A DNA stretch of 64,000 bases, from the NCBI GenBank assembly GCA_030602715.1, contig JAUVZD010000012.1:1-64000 (forward strand). Direction: 5' to 3'. The notes under the pieces are model-generated. The model was not told where the DNA came from. It searched no databases and was given only the letters and a program-made list of their open reading frames with translations. This document shows positions 49,929 to 58,800 of the stretch, piece after piece. A program made the translations under genes and the position numbers. How positions within the stretch are numbered: the first letter of the stretch is position 1; each line of letters opens with the position of its first letter. This DNA is from Candidatus Coatesiibacteriota bacterium (lineage in GTDB: Bacteria; RBG-13-66-14; B26-G2; JAUVZD01).

Positions 49929-51434
49929 TCATACTTTTCTTCTGTATAGATGGAAGTACCTGTCCCCCTCACCACCATCACCGGTGGGGAAAGCTTTTTC
50001 AAAACTGTAGTTCTCCTTGAAATCGGGATGCTCATAGATCGCCCGTCCCCCCTCCCAGACGAAAGAGGACACATCCCCATCATCATCAACGGCGCTGTGG
50101 AAGAGAACGATATAGTATGGGTTCAGCGACAGGACATAGTCCGGGTCGCCTTTTTCAATTCCTCCGGGAAGATGCGCTATATGATAGTCATTTATGCCCA
50201 TGGTATCAATGACATATCTGTCGGTATAATATGGCAGAATGCCGGCGCCGCTGAAGGCTACCTTCTCATCTCGGGGGCAATTTTCGTCAATATAGACCCC
50301 GACCTGCTTGGTAATTTCAACTGCGGTCGTCTCTTTATTTTCCCCGGTAATTAGTTTCTCAATTGAATACTGGTGGACCACTCCATACAGATTGAACGAC
50401 AATATAAATATAATAAATATATATAGAATCTTCTCGCTCACCCTAAACTCCCTGCAAATATAGTATATCGCCCAGCCGACAACATAGCCCAGGAGGGGAA
50501 TGAGAACCTGATAGAAGCGGTGCTGGGGCATCCAATCCCCACCGACGATGGTTACATAACCTACAACTCCAATAAAAATAAAGAGTAAATACCAGTCCTT
50601 CCTCTTATAAAGCCCGAAGATGAAAAGAAATATCCAGATAAGATTCTCCTTCAAAAAGGTTATAATGTAAATAACCCCCTCTTTGAGCTCCATCAGCCCA
50701 AACGATGTCTTGGCGTAATAGGGATTGGGGAGAGGGGAGCGATAATACCAGAACCGCCAGCTGAAATATATGGCGAATATTATTATGGCGATGACCCCGC
50801 TCAGGATTACCTCTCTTTTGACCTTCTTCTCCTTCAGGCTAATTATGAATGATGACAACAAGACTATCCCCGCATAGACAAAGCCGTCCGAGCGGGTGAG
50901 AATGAGCGTCCCCAGAAGCAGTCCCCCGGCGATGAAATTGAATTTAAGGTATCTCAGCGAGAATACTGAAAGGAAGAAAGCGGTCACGAACAGTTGTGTT
51001 TCCAAGCCTGAGGTGATATAGAAAAAGATGCTCAGGCTGGTAACGATAGGTAGCAAGCCAAATAGCAGGTAGGGAGAACGGTCTTTAGCATCGCCAATCG
51101 CCTGCTTATAATAAATTTTAAGGAGAAAGAAGATCAGAATGACCAGGAGAATTACGGAGAGAATTGAGGAGAAAACCAACGGGTTGATGCCCAACCATAA
51201 ACCCAGCGCGTTTAGAAGCATCCACAGGAAATTGCTGTATCCCTCAACCCTGTCCCCGGGGTTATATACTGCTCCGTCTCCGTTTACGAGGTTCCGAGCA
51301 TACCTGAACGTGGTATAGGCGTCGTCTATCGGTATGCCCCAGGTAGCATAGGTATTGAATATAATTAGAAGAAGACAAATAATCAGAATTGCCTTCCCCA
51401 ACCGACCTGACCAGAAGAATTTTAAAGTATCCAT
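49929..51434 (-). CDS. GT-C-type membrane glycosyltransferase (AftB-like)
   Basis: 501 residues; ATG at 51434 after TAGGA. Eleven or so membrane helices. The first loop holds IDDAYTTFRYARNLVNGDGA, then NPGDRVEGYSNFLW, the signature of AftB-like and related polyprenyl-phosphate-sugar-dependent GT-C enzymes, with the catalytic Asp pair in DDAY. Later GLETQLF, LTRSDGF and GGDWMPQHRFYQ are also shared with the sister gene. It would transfer a sugar from a lipid carrier outside the inner membrane. Acceptor unknown. Confidence 0.8.
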   Translation of the reverse strand: MDTLKFFWSGRLGKAILIICLLLIIFNTYATWGIPIDDAYTTFRYARNLVNGDGAVYNPGDRVEGYSNFLWMLLNALGLWLGINPLVFSSILSVILLVILIFFLLKIYYKQAIGDAKDRSPYLLFGLLPIVTSLSIFFYITSGLETQLFVTAFFLSVFSLRYLKFNFIAGGLLLGTLILTRSDGFVYAGIVLLSSFIISLKEKKVKREVILSGVIAIIIFAIYFSWRFWYYRSPLPNPYYAKTSFGLMELKEGVIYIITFLKENLIWIFLFIFGLYKRKDWYLLFIFIGVVGYVTIVGGDWMPQHRFYQVLIPLLGYVVGWAIYYICREFRVSEKILYIFIIFILSFNLYGVVHQYSIEKLITGENKETTAVEITKQVGVYIDENCPRDEKVAFSGAGILPYYTDRYVIDTMGINDYHIAHLPGGIEKGDPDYVLSLNPYYIVLFHSAVDDDGDVSSFVWEGGRAIYEHPDFKENYSFEKAFPTGDGGEGDRYFHLYRRKV

Positions 51435-51470
51435 AATTGCATTCCTATAAGCATACTCTTAAAAAATCGG

Positions 51471-53042
51471 TTAATCGGACCAAATCTCCTCTCTTTTGAA
51501 CAGGTAATATCCCACATCCTTTAGCGGATGAATCCACTCCTTATGCAAAGCGTAATTCTTCTGGAACAGCGGGTGATAGTATAACTCCTCCGCTCCACCC
51601 CACACAAAGTGTATCCCCGCCTCATCCATCTTCGGTTTTGAATACATCATAATGTATAAGGGCTTCTTGGAGAGAACATACTCCACATCCCAGTTCTTAT
51701 GAAGTCCCCTTCCCAGAGAGGCGATGTGCTTATCGTTAAGTCCGGTCATATCTATCGTATATCTTTGGGAATAATAGGGCACCATCCCCGCAAAATTGAC
51801 CGCAATCTTATCATCCTCATCCGAGTGGTTCTTAATGTATAGCCCTATATCCTTCATTATTACGATATCCTCATGATATTTCGCCTCCATGTGGAATATC
51901 TTCCTCAGGGACATAGCATTGGTCAGAGCGAGGAGGTTGATAGCCACCAACATTAGAATTACAACGGAGATTATCACCTTGAATCTTTTCACATATTGCG
52001 CCAGCTTTATCGCACCGATGCCGGCAAACAGGCAAAAGATTGGGATGAGGGGAATGTAGAACCTCTCATGGGGCATCCAATCCCCACCAATATAGGTGAT
52101 GTATATCATCACCGATATAATCAGTATTATGTAGTGGATGTTTTCTTTGATTGAGCGATGGAATAGACCGACCAGGCTGAAGAGCATGACAAGCCCCATA
52201 GACGAGAGAAATTGTATGGTATATACAAAACCTAAGACCTCCTGTTCATAACTCAATGCGGTGGTCTTGGCATAATATGTATTGGGCAGTAGTTCGTGGT
52301 AATAAGACCATCTCCACCCCAGATAAATTAAAACGGCTATAACAAATATTCCCAGATTGATGAAAAAATCCCTCAAGGATTCACGTTTAACCAAGGTTTT
52401 TATAAACAAGGCAAAGAGCAGTATTCCTGCATAGACGAACCCATCGGCCCGAATGAGGAGTAAGAAGACGAGAAGAAGTGACCACAAATATCGCCACTTT
52501 CTGCTTGTTATTTTCTCCCAGAATACCGCCAAAAAGAAGATGGTGCAGAAGAATATGGTCTCAAGACCGGAATTCATATGTAGAAAAAACCTTCCATCAA
52601 CCGCCAATAAGAGAAGACCGAATATGGCAAAGCAGGCGAAGTTGACAATTTGAGCGTCCTCTCTTGCCAGGCGATCAACCTCCTTTTGAAGCGCCTTTAT
52701 AAAAACCGCCACCAAAAGAAAATAGAGAGCCATTGATAATATGATTGAGAAATATATGGGGTCTTCGCACCCGAAATAGAAGGGAATGCTATTTATGAGC
52801 ACCCACAGGAAATTGCTGTATCCCTCCACCCGTTCTCCGAGGTTATAGACCAGTCCATTCCCCTCGGCGAGATTTTGGGCATATCTATAACTTATATAGG
52901 CATCGTCCGTCGGATAGAACCAGGTCCCATATAAATAAAAAATCACTAAAACTAGTGAGAGGATCAGGATAGCCCTGGCAAACCCACCCTTTGCCCTGAT
53001 TATGTTTGTTTTCCCGTCAATCATAGATGGGAATTTTATCAT
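51471..53042 (-). CDS. GT-C-type membrane glycosyltransferase (AftB-like), paralogue
   Basis: 523 residues, sister of the gene at 49929, 36 bases away in the same direction. Same motifs: TDDAYISYRYAQNLAEGNGL, NLGERVEGYSNFLW, MNSGLETIFF, LLIRADGFVYAG, GGDWMPHERFYIPL. The start is set at ATG 53042; an ATG at 53024 is as likely and neither has a strong ribosome site. The pair is a tandem duplication with clear divergence, so the two enzymes may add sugars to different positions. Confidence 0.8.
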   Translation of the reverse strand: MIKFPSMIDGKTNIIRAKGGFARAILILSLVLVIFYLYGTWFYPTDDAYISYRYAQNLAEGNGLVYNLGERVEGYSNFLWVLINSIPFYFGCEDPIYFSIILSMALYFLLVAVFIKALQKEVDRLAREDAQIVNFACFAIFGLLLLAVDGRFFLHMNSGLETIFFCTIFFLAVFWEKITSRKWRYLWSLLLVFLLLIRADGFVYAGILLFALFIKTLVKRESLRDFFINLGIFVIAVLIYLGWRWSYYHELLPNTYYAKTTALSYEQEVLGFVYTIQFLSSMGLVMLFSLVGLFHRSIKENIHYIILIISVMIYITYIGGDWMPHERFYIPLIPIFCLFAGIGAIKLAQYVKRFKVIISVVILMLVAINLLALTNAMSLRKIFHMEAKYHEDIVIMKDIGLYIKNHSDEDDKIAVNFAGMVPYYSQRYTIDMTGLNDKHIASLGRGLHKNWDVEYVLSKKPLYIMMYSKPKMDEAGIHFVWGGAEELYYHPLFQKNYALHKEWIHPLKDVGYYLFKREEIWSD

Positions 53043-53186
53043 ATATTCATTATTCTTAGGGGAAAAATGATGGTTTAGGGGGGACGGTTGTCCGGCTGGG
53101 CTTGTACTCCAGTTTGCCAGGAGGGTAAGGGTGGGTAATTGTTATTTAAAAAGTTAAATGAGCCCCAAAAAGGCTCTCCCCACGCC

Positions 53187-54026
53187 TCACCTTCCCCCTT
53201 CAAGCAGATTGTATACCTCCCGCCTGGGCACACCATACCTCTTCGCCAGGGCGGAGTATGCCTCCTTCTTGGTCAGCCCCTCTCGCATAAACTCCAAGAC
53301 CTGCGCCCTGAGCTCGTCCCTGGGGGGGAGTTCGGCTTTCGGCGCACTCACCGGCGGGGCTATAATCAGTGTAGCCTCCCCCTTGAACTCCCGCTCACCC
53401 GCCCGCTCGGCAAGCTCGCCCAGAGTCCCCCGCAGATACTCCTGATGGAGTTTTGAAATCTCCCGGGCTACCAGCGCCTGCCGTCCCTCACCCAGCGCCC
53501 CTGCAAGCTCGGACAAAACCCTCCCCAGCTCCCTTGCCGGGACAAAAAGCGCCAAAGCGCCCGCAAAATCCGCCACCCCGGAAAGGAGCCTCTCCCGCTC
53601 CCCCTTCTTCCTGGGGAGGAAGCCTATGAAGATGAATGGCTGGGCGGGGAAGTGGCAGACCGAGAGGGCGGCAGCAAGTGCCGAGGGACCGGGGAGGGGG
53701 ACGACCTCAAAGCCTGCCTCCACTACACCGGCCACCAGACGGGGTCCGGGGTCCGACAGCCCCGGGGTGCCGGCGTCGCTCACCAGGGCTACATCCCGAC
53801 CGGCGGAAAGCTCCGTCAGCACTCGTTGCAACGCCCGGGGGATAGCCCCCTCGTCGGCTCGGATGAGCGGGGTGGTTATGCCCAGGTGGGCGAGGAGCTT
53901 GCGGGTCACACGGGTATCCTCGCTGGCGATGAGGCTCACTTCGGCGAGAGCGCTCTCCGCCCTCAGGGTGATGTCCGCCAGATTCCCTATCGGCGTAGCC
54001 ACGACAAACAACTTGCCCTCATCCAT
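53187..54026 (-). CDS. rsmI: 16S rRNA 2'-O-ribose C1402 methyltransferase RsmI
   Basis: 279 residues, normal length. Tetrapyrrole-methylase fold: LFVVATPIGNLADITLRA, SEDTRVTRKLLAHLGI, LVSDAGTPGLSDPG, PLPGPSALAAALS and FIGFLPRKKGER are all hallmark motifs. A C-terminal helix-turn-helix (LTKKEAYSALAKRYGVPRRE) is the RsmI_HTH extension. It 2'-O-methylates C1402 of 16S rRNA. Divergent from the next gene, with 47 bases between. Confidence 0.96.
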   Translation of the reverse strand: MDEGKLFVVATPIGNLADITLRAESALAEVSLIASEDTRVTRKLLAHLGITTPLIRADEGAIPRALQRVLTELSAGRDVALVSDAGTPGLSDPGPRLVAGVVEAGFEVVPLPGPSALAAALSVCHFPAQPFIFIGFLPRKKGERERLLSGVADFAGALALFVPARELGRVLSELAGALGEGRQALVAREISKLHQEYLRGTLGELAERAGEREFKGEATLIIAPPVSAPKAELPPRDELRAQVLEFMREGLTKKEAYSALAKRYGVPRREVYNLLEGGR

Positions 54027-54073
54027 AGAGGAAATTATAAGTCAAGCGAGCGAAAAAAGCAATCCGCAAGCGA

Positions 54074-56104
54074 TTGACAACTCGCCTATCCTTTCTTATC
54101 CTTGCGGTAGTGTCCTACCATTCAAAAGTATATATCGCTGTTCTTCTCGGGCTTGCATCAGCCCTCTCTGTTCTGAGCGGATGCTCCCTCTCCCCGCCAC
54201 AACATTCCCCGCGCATATATCTGCTTTATCCCCTGGATTCGGCAGGGGTTGGCGACCCTCCCTGCGGTTGGGTGGAGGTCTTCGCCGAAACTTCCGGTGA
54301 CGAACTGCTCTACAGCGGAAAAGCCCACCAACTGCTGGTCTGCCCGGAGGGGCTGTTGGAACTTGAGCGTTCTTTCTGGATACACCTGGATGGTAAAAGC
54401 GGCAACCTGCTACTGTATAAAGAGAAGCAGAAACCGCTCGGCAGAATTGTAACCCTGGCTGGGAATGAGGACGGGTCCTATGTCTGCACGGCTGACTTTG
54501 GCGAGGGTGAAGAGCAATCCTTCTCCACTATGGAAAACATCTACCCGATGGATTCCGCTTATCTTCTCCCCCAGCTTCTACCCCGGGGAACAACCTCATT
54601 CACCCTGCTCAATCCGCTAGACCTGTCCCGTTATTCAGCAGAGACACAGACCATATCCACAGGCGACGGAGAGATTCAGTGGCGCTTGTATGGCGACGGA
54701 GAGCTCATCATGGAGATGAGATTGGATGAAGATGGAGTCCTGATTGAGGGGAAGGACCGCCTGCAAGGTCTCCTCATTCAGCCGGCGGAGGAACTCCCCT
54801 CAATGCTTGTCCCTGCACCACTGATGGTAGCCGAAACCCCCTGGCCGCAGACCGACCCTCAGGCTCCTTTCCAGGCATATGTGCGAGCAACTCTGATAGG
54901 GGTGGATGTTGACGGTGGAGTGCTCTCAAGCGTCAGCCAGAGCTTCACCGGGATTGCCTACGGTGGAACTATCAGCGGGGTCTTCACCCTTATGTCCCCC
55001 CCGACACCGACGGAACCGACCTCACCAGCGAAGACCAAGCCCCCACCAACGGAGGAGGTATTCATACCATATAAACTTCCTCCAGCTATTGATGAAATCT
55101 TACAGGAACTCTCCTCGCCCAACGCAAACCAGCAGGAGACCGCCGACCGTCTTGCCCGCTGGATGGCGGTAAACATTGTGCCCGCTCCAATGGACCATCA
55201 CCCTATACACCTGCTGAGCTCCGGTTCAGGCTCCGAACAAGGTATTGCCTCCGCGGGCGCCCTTCTGGCGAGCCGACTGGGGCTTTCCGCCCGCCCCATC
55301 TTCGGCTTGCTCTACGACCCCTTCTACGGCGGCCTGCGGGAGGGTCACTGGTTGGAGGTATTCTTACCGGGTAGGGGCTGGGTGGCTTACGACTTACTGC
55401 GGGGCAAGGAGGCGGGCGGAGACCGCATCCGACTTGCGGTGGGAGCGGAAGCCCTAACAGCTCATCTGCTCTCCCTGGACTGCACTCTGTTAAGCAAGCC
55501 CCCGTCCGCCGACATCTTCCTCCCCCTGGACAACACCTTCTATTATTATTGCCAGGATCAAAGGATTGCCAGCGCCCATCTCTTCCGCAAAAGCTCCACC
55601 AGCGACAAGCTCAGCTTCCGGGTGGAAAGCCCGGCACTGATATATGAGGGCTATCTACGCCTGCCCACCACCAAGGATTATGGGGAGCTGTTGATAACCC
55701 CATCGGAGAATTCCGAGGAGGCGGAACTTTTTCCCTTCCAACAAGCCCTATCCTTCCCCCTCTATCCGCTGAATGGCGAAACCCAACCGATAATACCCGG
55801 CGACTTCTACAACCCGGCGACCTTCCTGGTGCTCCTCCACTACTCCGGCGCAATCAAGGGTTCATCACCGCTCATACTGCAGAGCATCTGGTCGCCCTTG
55901 CAGATGGACGGCGACCTCCTCTGGCAGGGGGCGGGGGGAATGGAGGTGGGCGGGGAGTATTTGGATGCGGAGGTCTATCTGCTGCAACCACTGGGGCTCT
56001 ATCTCTGGGTGAGCCCGGATGGCGAGCTACTTGGTCTGGAATGGGAGGGGGTCAGCGCCAAGTCGGAGGGGAGTGAGCTAGAGGGGAAAGGAGGTGAGAG
56101 TTGA
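54074..56104 (+). CDS. Lipoprotein with transglutaminase-like domain lacking the catalytic Cys
   Basis: 676 residues if started at TTG 54074; a GTG at 54110 is also possible, as no ribosome site decides. Lipobox VLSGC. Beta-rich N-terminal region, a Pro/Thr-rich linker (about 312-330), then a transglutaminase/protease-like segment. That segment has QGIASAGALLASRLGLSARP (about 388), HWLEVFLPGRGWVAYD (about 424) with the catalytic His and Asp. Where the nucleophilic Cys is expected (G-x-C before the helix) it reads SEQGIAS, so the enzyme is probably dead or changed. The remaining 240 residues are beta-rich and unrecognised. Confidence 0.62.
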   Translation: MTTRLSFLILAVVSYHSKVYIAVLLGLASALSVLSGCSLSPPQHSPRIYLLYPLDSAGVGDPPCGWVEVFAETSGDELLYSGKAHQLLVCPEGLLELERSFWIHLDGKSGNLLLYKEKQKPLGRIVTLAGNEDGSYVCTADFGEGEEQSFSTMENIYPMDSAYLLPQLLPRGTTSFTLLNPLDLSRYSAETQTISTGDGEIQWRLYGDGELIMEMRLDEDGVLIEGKDRLQGLLIQPAEELPSMLVPAPLMVAETPWPQTDPQAPFQAYVRATLIGVDVDGGVLSSVSQSFTGIAYGGTISGVFTLMSPPTPTEPTSPAKTKPPPTEEVFIPYKLPPAIDEILQELSSPNANQQETADRLARWMAVNIVPAPMDHHPIHLLSSGSGSEQGIASAGALLASRLGLSARPIFGLLYDPFYGGLREGHWLEVFLPGRGWVAYDLLRGKEAGGDRIRLAVGAEALTAHLLSLDCTLLSKPPSADIFLPLDNTFYYYCQDQRIASAHLFRKSSTSDKLSFRVESPALIYEGYLRLPTTKDYGELLITPSENSEEAELFPFQQALSFPLYPLNGETQPIIPGDFYNPATFLVLLHYSGAIKGSSPLILQSIWSPLQMDGDLLWQGAGGMEVGGEYLDAEVYLLQPLGLYLWVSPDGELLGLEWEGVSAKSEGSELEGKGGES

Positions 56105-56141
56105 TTTAATAAGCGATTAACAATTAAAAAGCTAAATCGGT

Positions 56142-56342
56142 CTATACTGTATCAAATTGTAAACTCTTCAGCATTTCCGCAGGGACGCGCTTGCTCAAGC
56201 CCAGCATTTCAATGCCAACCACATTTCCATTGGCGTCATAGTCAAGAATAACCCCCGGTCTAACTTCCTCAGACTCAACGATTGCTGATTCATCAAGCCT
56301 AAAATACAGGGCGTCATTTTTATGGTCCACTTTTAGTCTCAT
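56142..56342 (-). CDS. DUF2283 protein
   Basis: 66 residues. The pattern KVDHKNDALYFRLDESAIVE, SEEVRPGVILDYDANGNVVG, IEMLGLSKR is the whole DUF2283 fold. These small proteins are usually encoded next to a DUF4258 gene, as here (two-base gap), in a unit that behaves like a toxin-antitoxin pair or small stress module. Function not shown. Confidence 0.85.
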   Translation of the reverse strand: MRLKVDHKNDALYFRLDESAIVESEEVRPGVILDYDANGNVVGIEMLGLSKRVPAEMLKSLQFDTV

Positions 56343-56344
56343 GA

Positions 56345-56587
56345 TTATCTCCTTATTCTGCGGTTGAAAAAGATAGTTACGATTCTCTGGGGCTTAAGGT
56401 CTGGATTCACCACAATGTGCAAATATCGTCCCTCATAATCTTCAATTGCTCTAATGTAGTGAACCATACCATTATCCTTCAACTCCTTTCTCTCCGGATC
56501 TTCCATAGCCAATTTTACCCAATCTTCTAGGATATTCCGTTCACCTAGCATATCATAAGCATGTTCGGAAAATTCATACTCGGTCAT
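56345..56587 (-). CDS. DUF4258 protein (RelE/BrnT-like fold)
   Basis: 80 residues. FSEHAYDMLGERNILEDWVK, then a strand with VHYIRAIEDYEGRYLHIVV and IVTIFFNRRIRR. The DUF4258 family is small and RelE/BrnT-like. Paired with DUF2283 just downstream, this could be a toxin-antitoxin module. Both frames are intact, unlike the three modules at 9.7-17.9 kb. Confidence 0.8.
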   Translation of the reverse strand: MTEYEFSEHAYDMLGERNILEDWVKLAMEDPERKELKDNGMVHYIRAIEDYEGRYLHIVVNPDLKPQRIVTIFFNRRIRR

Positions 56588-56724
56588 GGAATAACCTTTC
56601 CAAGAGTTTCACTTTATCATATGATTACAACTTCCATTTCATACAGATTATACAAAATTTTTTGATTAAATTGCTAATTTTTACGTCCAATCTTCACCTT
56701 TTTCAAAAATATGTTAATAACCCC

Positions 56725-57459
56725 ATGACCGTCCCCAAATTCATCACCTATCCCCCCTTTGAGAGCGATGAGCGGGTGGGCACCCTCACAACTACCCGGC
56801 ACGCCTTGCCCACTATGAAAGGCGGCTCGCGTGCCGAGGGGGAGATTGCCCACCTCTGCCGGGTGGTGGGCTTGGAGGTGGACAGGCTGGCGACAGCCCA
56901 GCAGGTGCACGGCGATGTGGTCGTTCGGGTCAGGGCTTCCGGGCGGATGGTCCTTCCCGACACCGATGCGCTGATAACTTGTGAGCCGGGAAGGATACTT
57001 GCGGTATTTACCGCCGACTGCGTCCCCGGCTTGCTCTACGACAGCCGAAGCCCGGCAGTCGGGATCTTCCACGCCGGCTGGCGGGGGACGCTGGCGAACA
57101 TCGCCGAGAGGACGGTGTCCACTATGATTAAAGAATTCAACACCCGCCCCGGCGACCTTCTGGTGGCTTTAGGTCCCGCCATCTGCGGGGATAACTATGT
57201 CGTGGGCAGGGAGGTGGGGAAGAAGTTCATCTCCAGATTTGGTGAAAACAACCCCCATATAACCGTTGATGATGGGGGCATCAAGCCGGATCTGCGGGGC
57301 TTAATCAGCGCTCAGTTGGAGGCGCTCGGCGTTCCCGGTAAGTCCATCTACATCCACCCCCAGTGCACATTTGCCGAAGAATCCTGGTGGTATTCCTATC
57401 GTCGTGAGGGGGAGAGAGCCGAGCGGATGATGAGTTCCATCTGGCTGAAGTCCGCCTAA
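56725..57459 (+). CDS. pgeF: Purine nucleoside phosphorylase YfiH/PgeF family
   Basis: 244 residues from ATG at 56725; the frame extends 21 codons further upstream. Metal/active-site residues: His in QQVHG (about 62), Cys in TADCVPGL (about 99) and His in HAGWRGT (about 115), then LGPAICGDNYVVG. The YfiH (formerly multi-copper laccase) family cleaves purine nucleosides and has been linked to peptidoglycan fidelity (PgeF). No promoter was clear. Confidence 0.92.
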   Translation: MTVPKFITYPPFESDERVGTLTTTRHALPTMKGGSRAEGEIAHLCRVVGLEVDRLATAQQVHGDVVVRVRASGRMVLPDTDALITCEPGRILAVFTADCVPGLLYDSRSPAVGIFHAGWRGTLANIAERTVSTMIKEFNTRPGDLLVALGPAICGDNYVVGREVGKKFISRFGENNPHITVDDGGIKPDLRGLISAQLEALGVPGKSIYIHPQCTFAEESWWYSYRREGERAERMMSSIWLKSA

Positions 57460-57499
57460 ATCCCCCCCAAAAAAATCCCTCCTCACCCTCCGATTTTCC

Positions 57500-57528
57500 T
57501 TTACTCAACATATGTTTTGTGGTATGTT
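57500..57528 (+). promoter_or_regulatory. Promoter of sbcD
   Basis: TTTACT at 57500-57505 and TATGTT at 57523-57528, spacer 17. The start codon at 57544 is only about 10 bases from the likely transcription start, and no strong ribosome site is present. Confidence 0.5.
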
Positions 57529-57543
57529 ACAGACGGTGATACT

Positions 57544-58800
57544 ATGCCCGCCAAGAATAATTCCATCGTCCGCATACTCCATCTCGCCGACCTCCATCTG
57601 GGGGAACTTCCCCATAACCCCCCGGCGGGAGCTGACTCCACCCGCTCCCGCTTCCAGGACCTGCTCGCCACTCTGGACTCCGCCGTGGAGCTTGCAGTCA
57701 GCAGACCGGTTGACGCCCTGCTCATCGCCGGCGACGCCTTCAACTCCCCCCATCCATCTCCACTCCACCTGCGGGAGCTGGCGATCCGCCTGCGCAGACT
57801 CCTTGACGCCAACATCCCCATCGTCGCCATACCCGGCAACCATGACTCCGCCCCCAGACCGGGCAAAGCCTGCCCATTGGAAGCCCTCTCCGCCCTCGGA
57901 GTGCCCGGCTTCCACCTGGCAACCTCCCCCCGGCTACTAACCGTCCACCTGGCACACGGAAAGGGACCGCTCTATGTCCTCGCTCTGCCCTGGCCCTCCC
58001 GCTCCTGGCTGGGGGAGGACTTATCCCGGGCATCCGATGTCAACCAAGCCCTAAAAAGCACCATCATCTCCCGGGTATCCAGCCTGTCTTCTAAAATCCC
58101 TCCCCACCGCCCATCACTGCTCCTGGCACACATCAGCCTGGCGGGAAGCAAGCTGAGCGACAATCTCCCCGCTCACATCGGCGGGGACATTCCCTTCCCC
58201 CCCAGCCGGCTCCTGCCCAAGCCCCTGCTCTACGGCGCCCTGGGGCATCACCATCACCACCAAGCCCTGACCACTGCGGACCGCAGACCGCTGGTATATG
58301 CCGGCTCGCCGGCGCCCCTAAGCTTCGCCGAAGGGGGGCAGACCAAGGGCTGTGTGCTGGTCACCATTGCAGAGGGAAAAGCCGACTGGGAGTTTGTCCC
58401 CCTGCCCGGCAGACCCCTGCGCCAACTGGTGGTGGATTTGCGGGGTAGAGGTGAGCCCTTCAAGGTGATGGAGCAAGCCCTGCAGGATGAGCCGCTCGGA
58501 GAAGCCATTCTGCGCATCAAGGTGAGAATTGGGGAGGAGGAGGAGACGCTGGATTGGAAGCGGATGAAAGAGGTGGTGCAGGGGAAGAAAGTCTATCACT
58601 TCACCGGCTTCCAGATGGAGCGGGAGCAGTCCAGGCGGGCTGCGCCCTCCGCCATCAACCCCCGCCTGCCGGTCCTCAGCGCCCTGGAGGAATTTTTCGG
58701 CGACAACCCCCGCATGCGCTCCCGCAAGAAAGCACTCTTAGAACTCGCCGAGGAACTGCTTAGAAGGATCAGGGGAAGCGAAAGGGGGGCTCGCTGGTGA
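57544..58800 (+). CDS. sbcD: Exonuclease subunit SbcD (Mre11-type)
   Basis: 418 residues from ATG at 57544. Calcineurin-like phosphoesterase motifs: HLADLHLG (about 16), LIAGDAFN (about 62), IPGNHDS (about 98), LLAHIS, and the metal His cluster GHHHHHQ (about 233). The C-terminal cap domain follows. With SbcC it forms a nuclease that trims hairpins and protein-blocked ends. Its stop overlaps the SbcC start (GTGATGA), so the two are translationally coupled. Confidence 0.93.
   Translation: MPAKNNSIVRILHLADLHLGELPHNPPAGADSTRSRFQDLLATLDSAVELAVSRPVDALLIAGDAFNSPHPSPLHLRELAIRLRRLLDANIPIVAIPGNHDSAPRPGKACPLEALSALGVPGFHLATSPRLLTVHLAHGKGPLYVLALPWPSRSWLGEDLSRASDVNQALKSTIISRVSSLSSKIPPHRPSLLLAHISLAGSKLSDNLPAHIGGDIPFPPSRLLPKPLLYGALGHHHHHQALTTADRRPLVYAGSPAPLSFAEGGQTKGCVLVTIAEGKADWEFVPLPGRPLRQLVVDLRGRGEPFKVMEQALQDEPLGEAILRIKVRIGEEEETLDWKRMKEVVQGKKVYHFTGFQMEREQSRRAAPSAINPRLPVLSALEEFFGDNPRMRSRKKALLELAEELLRRIRGSERGARW

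Noticed and set aside
53626-54300. Rightward 224-codon frame opposite rsmI
   Set aside because: It lies on the other strand of a clear rsmI gene and has no recognisable fold.
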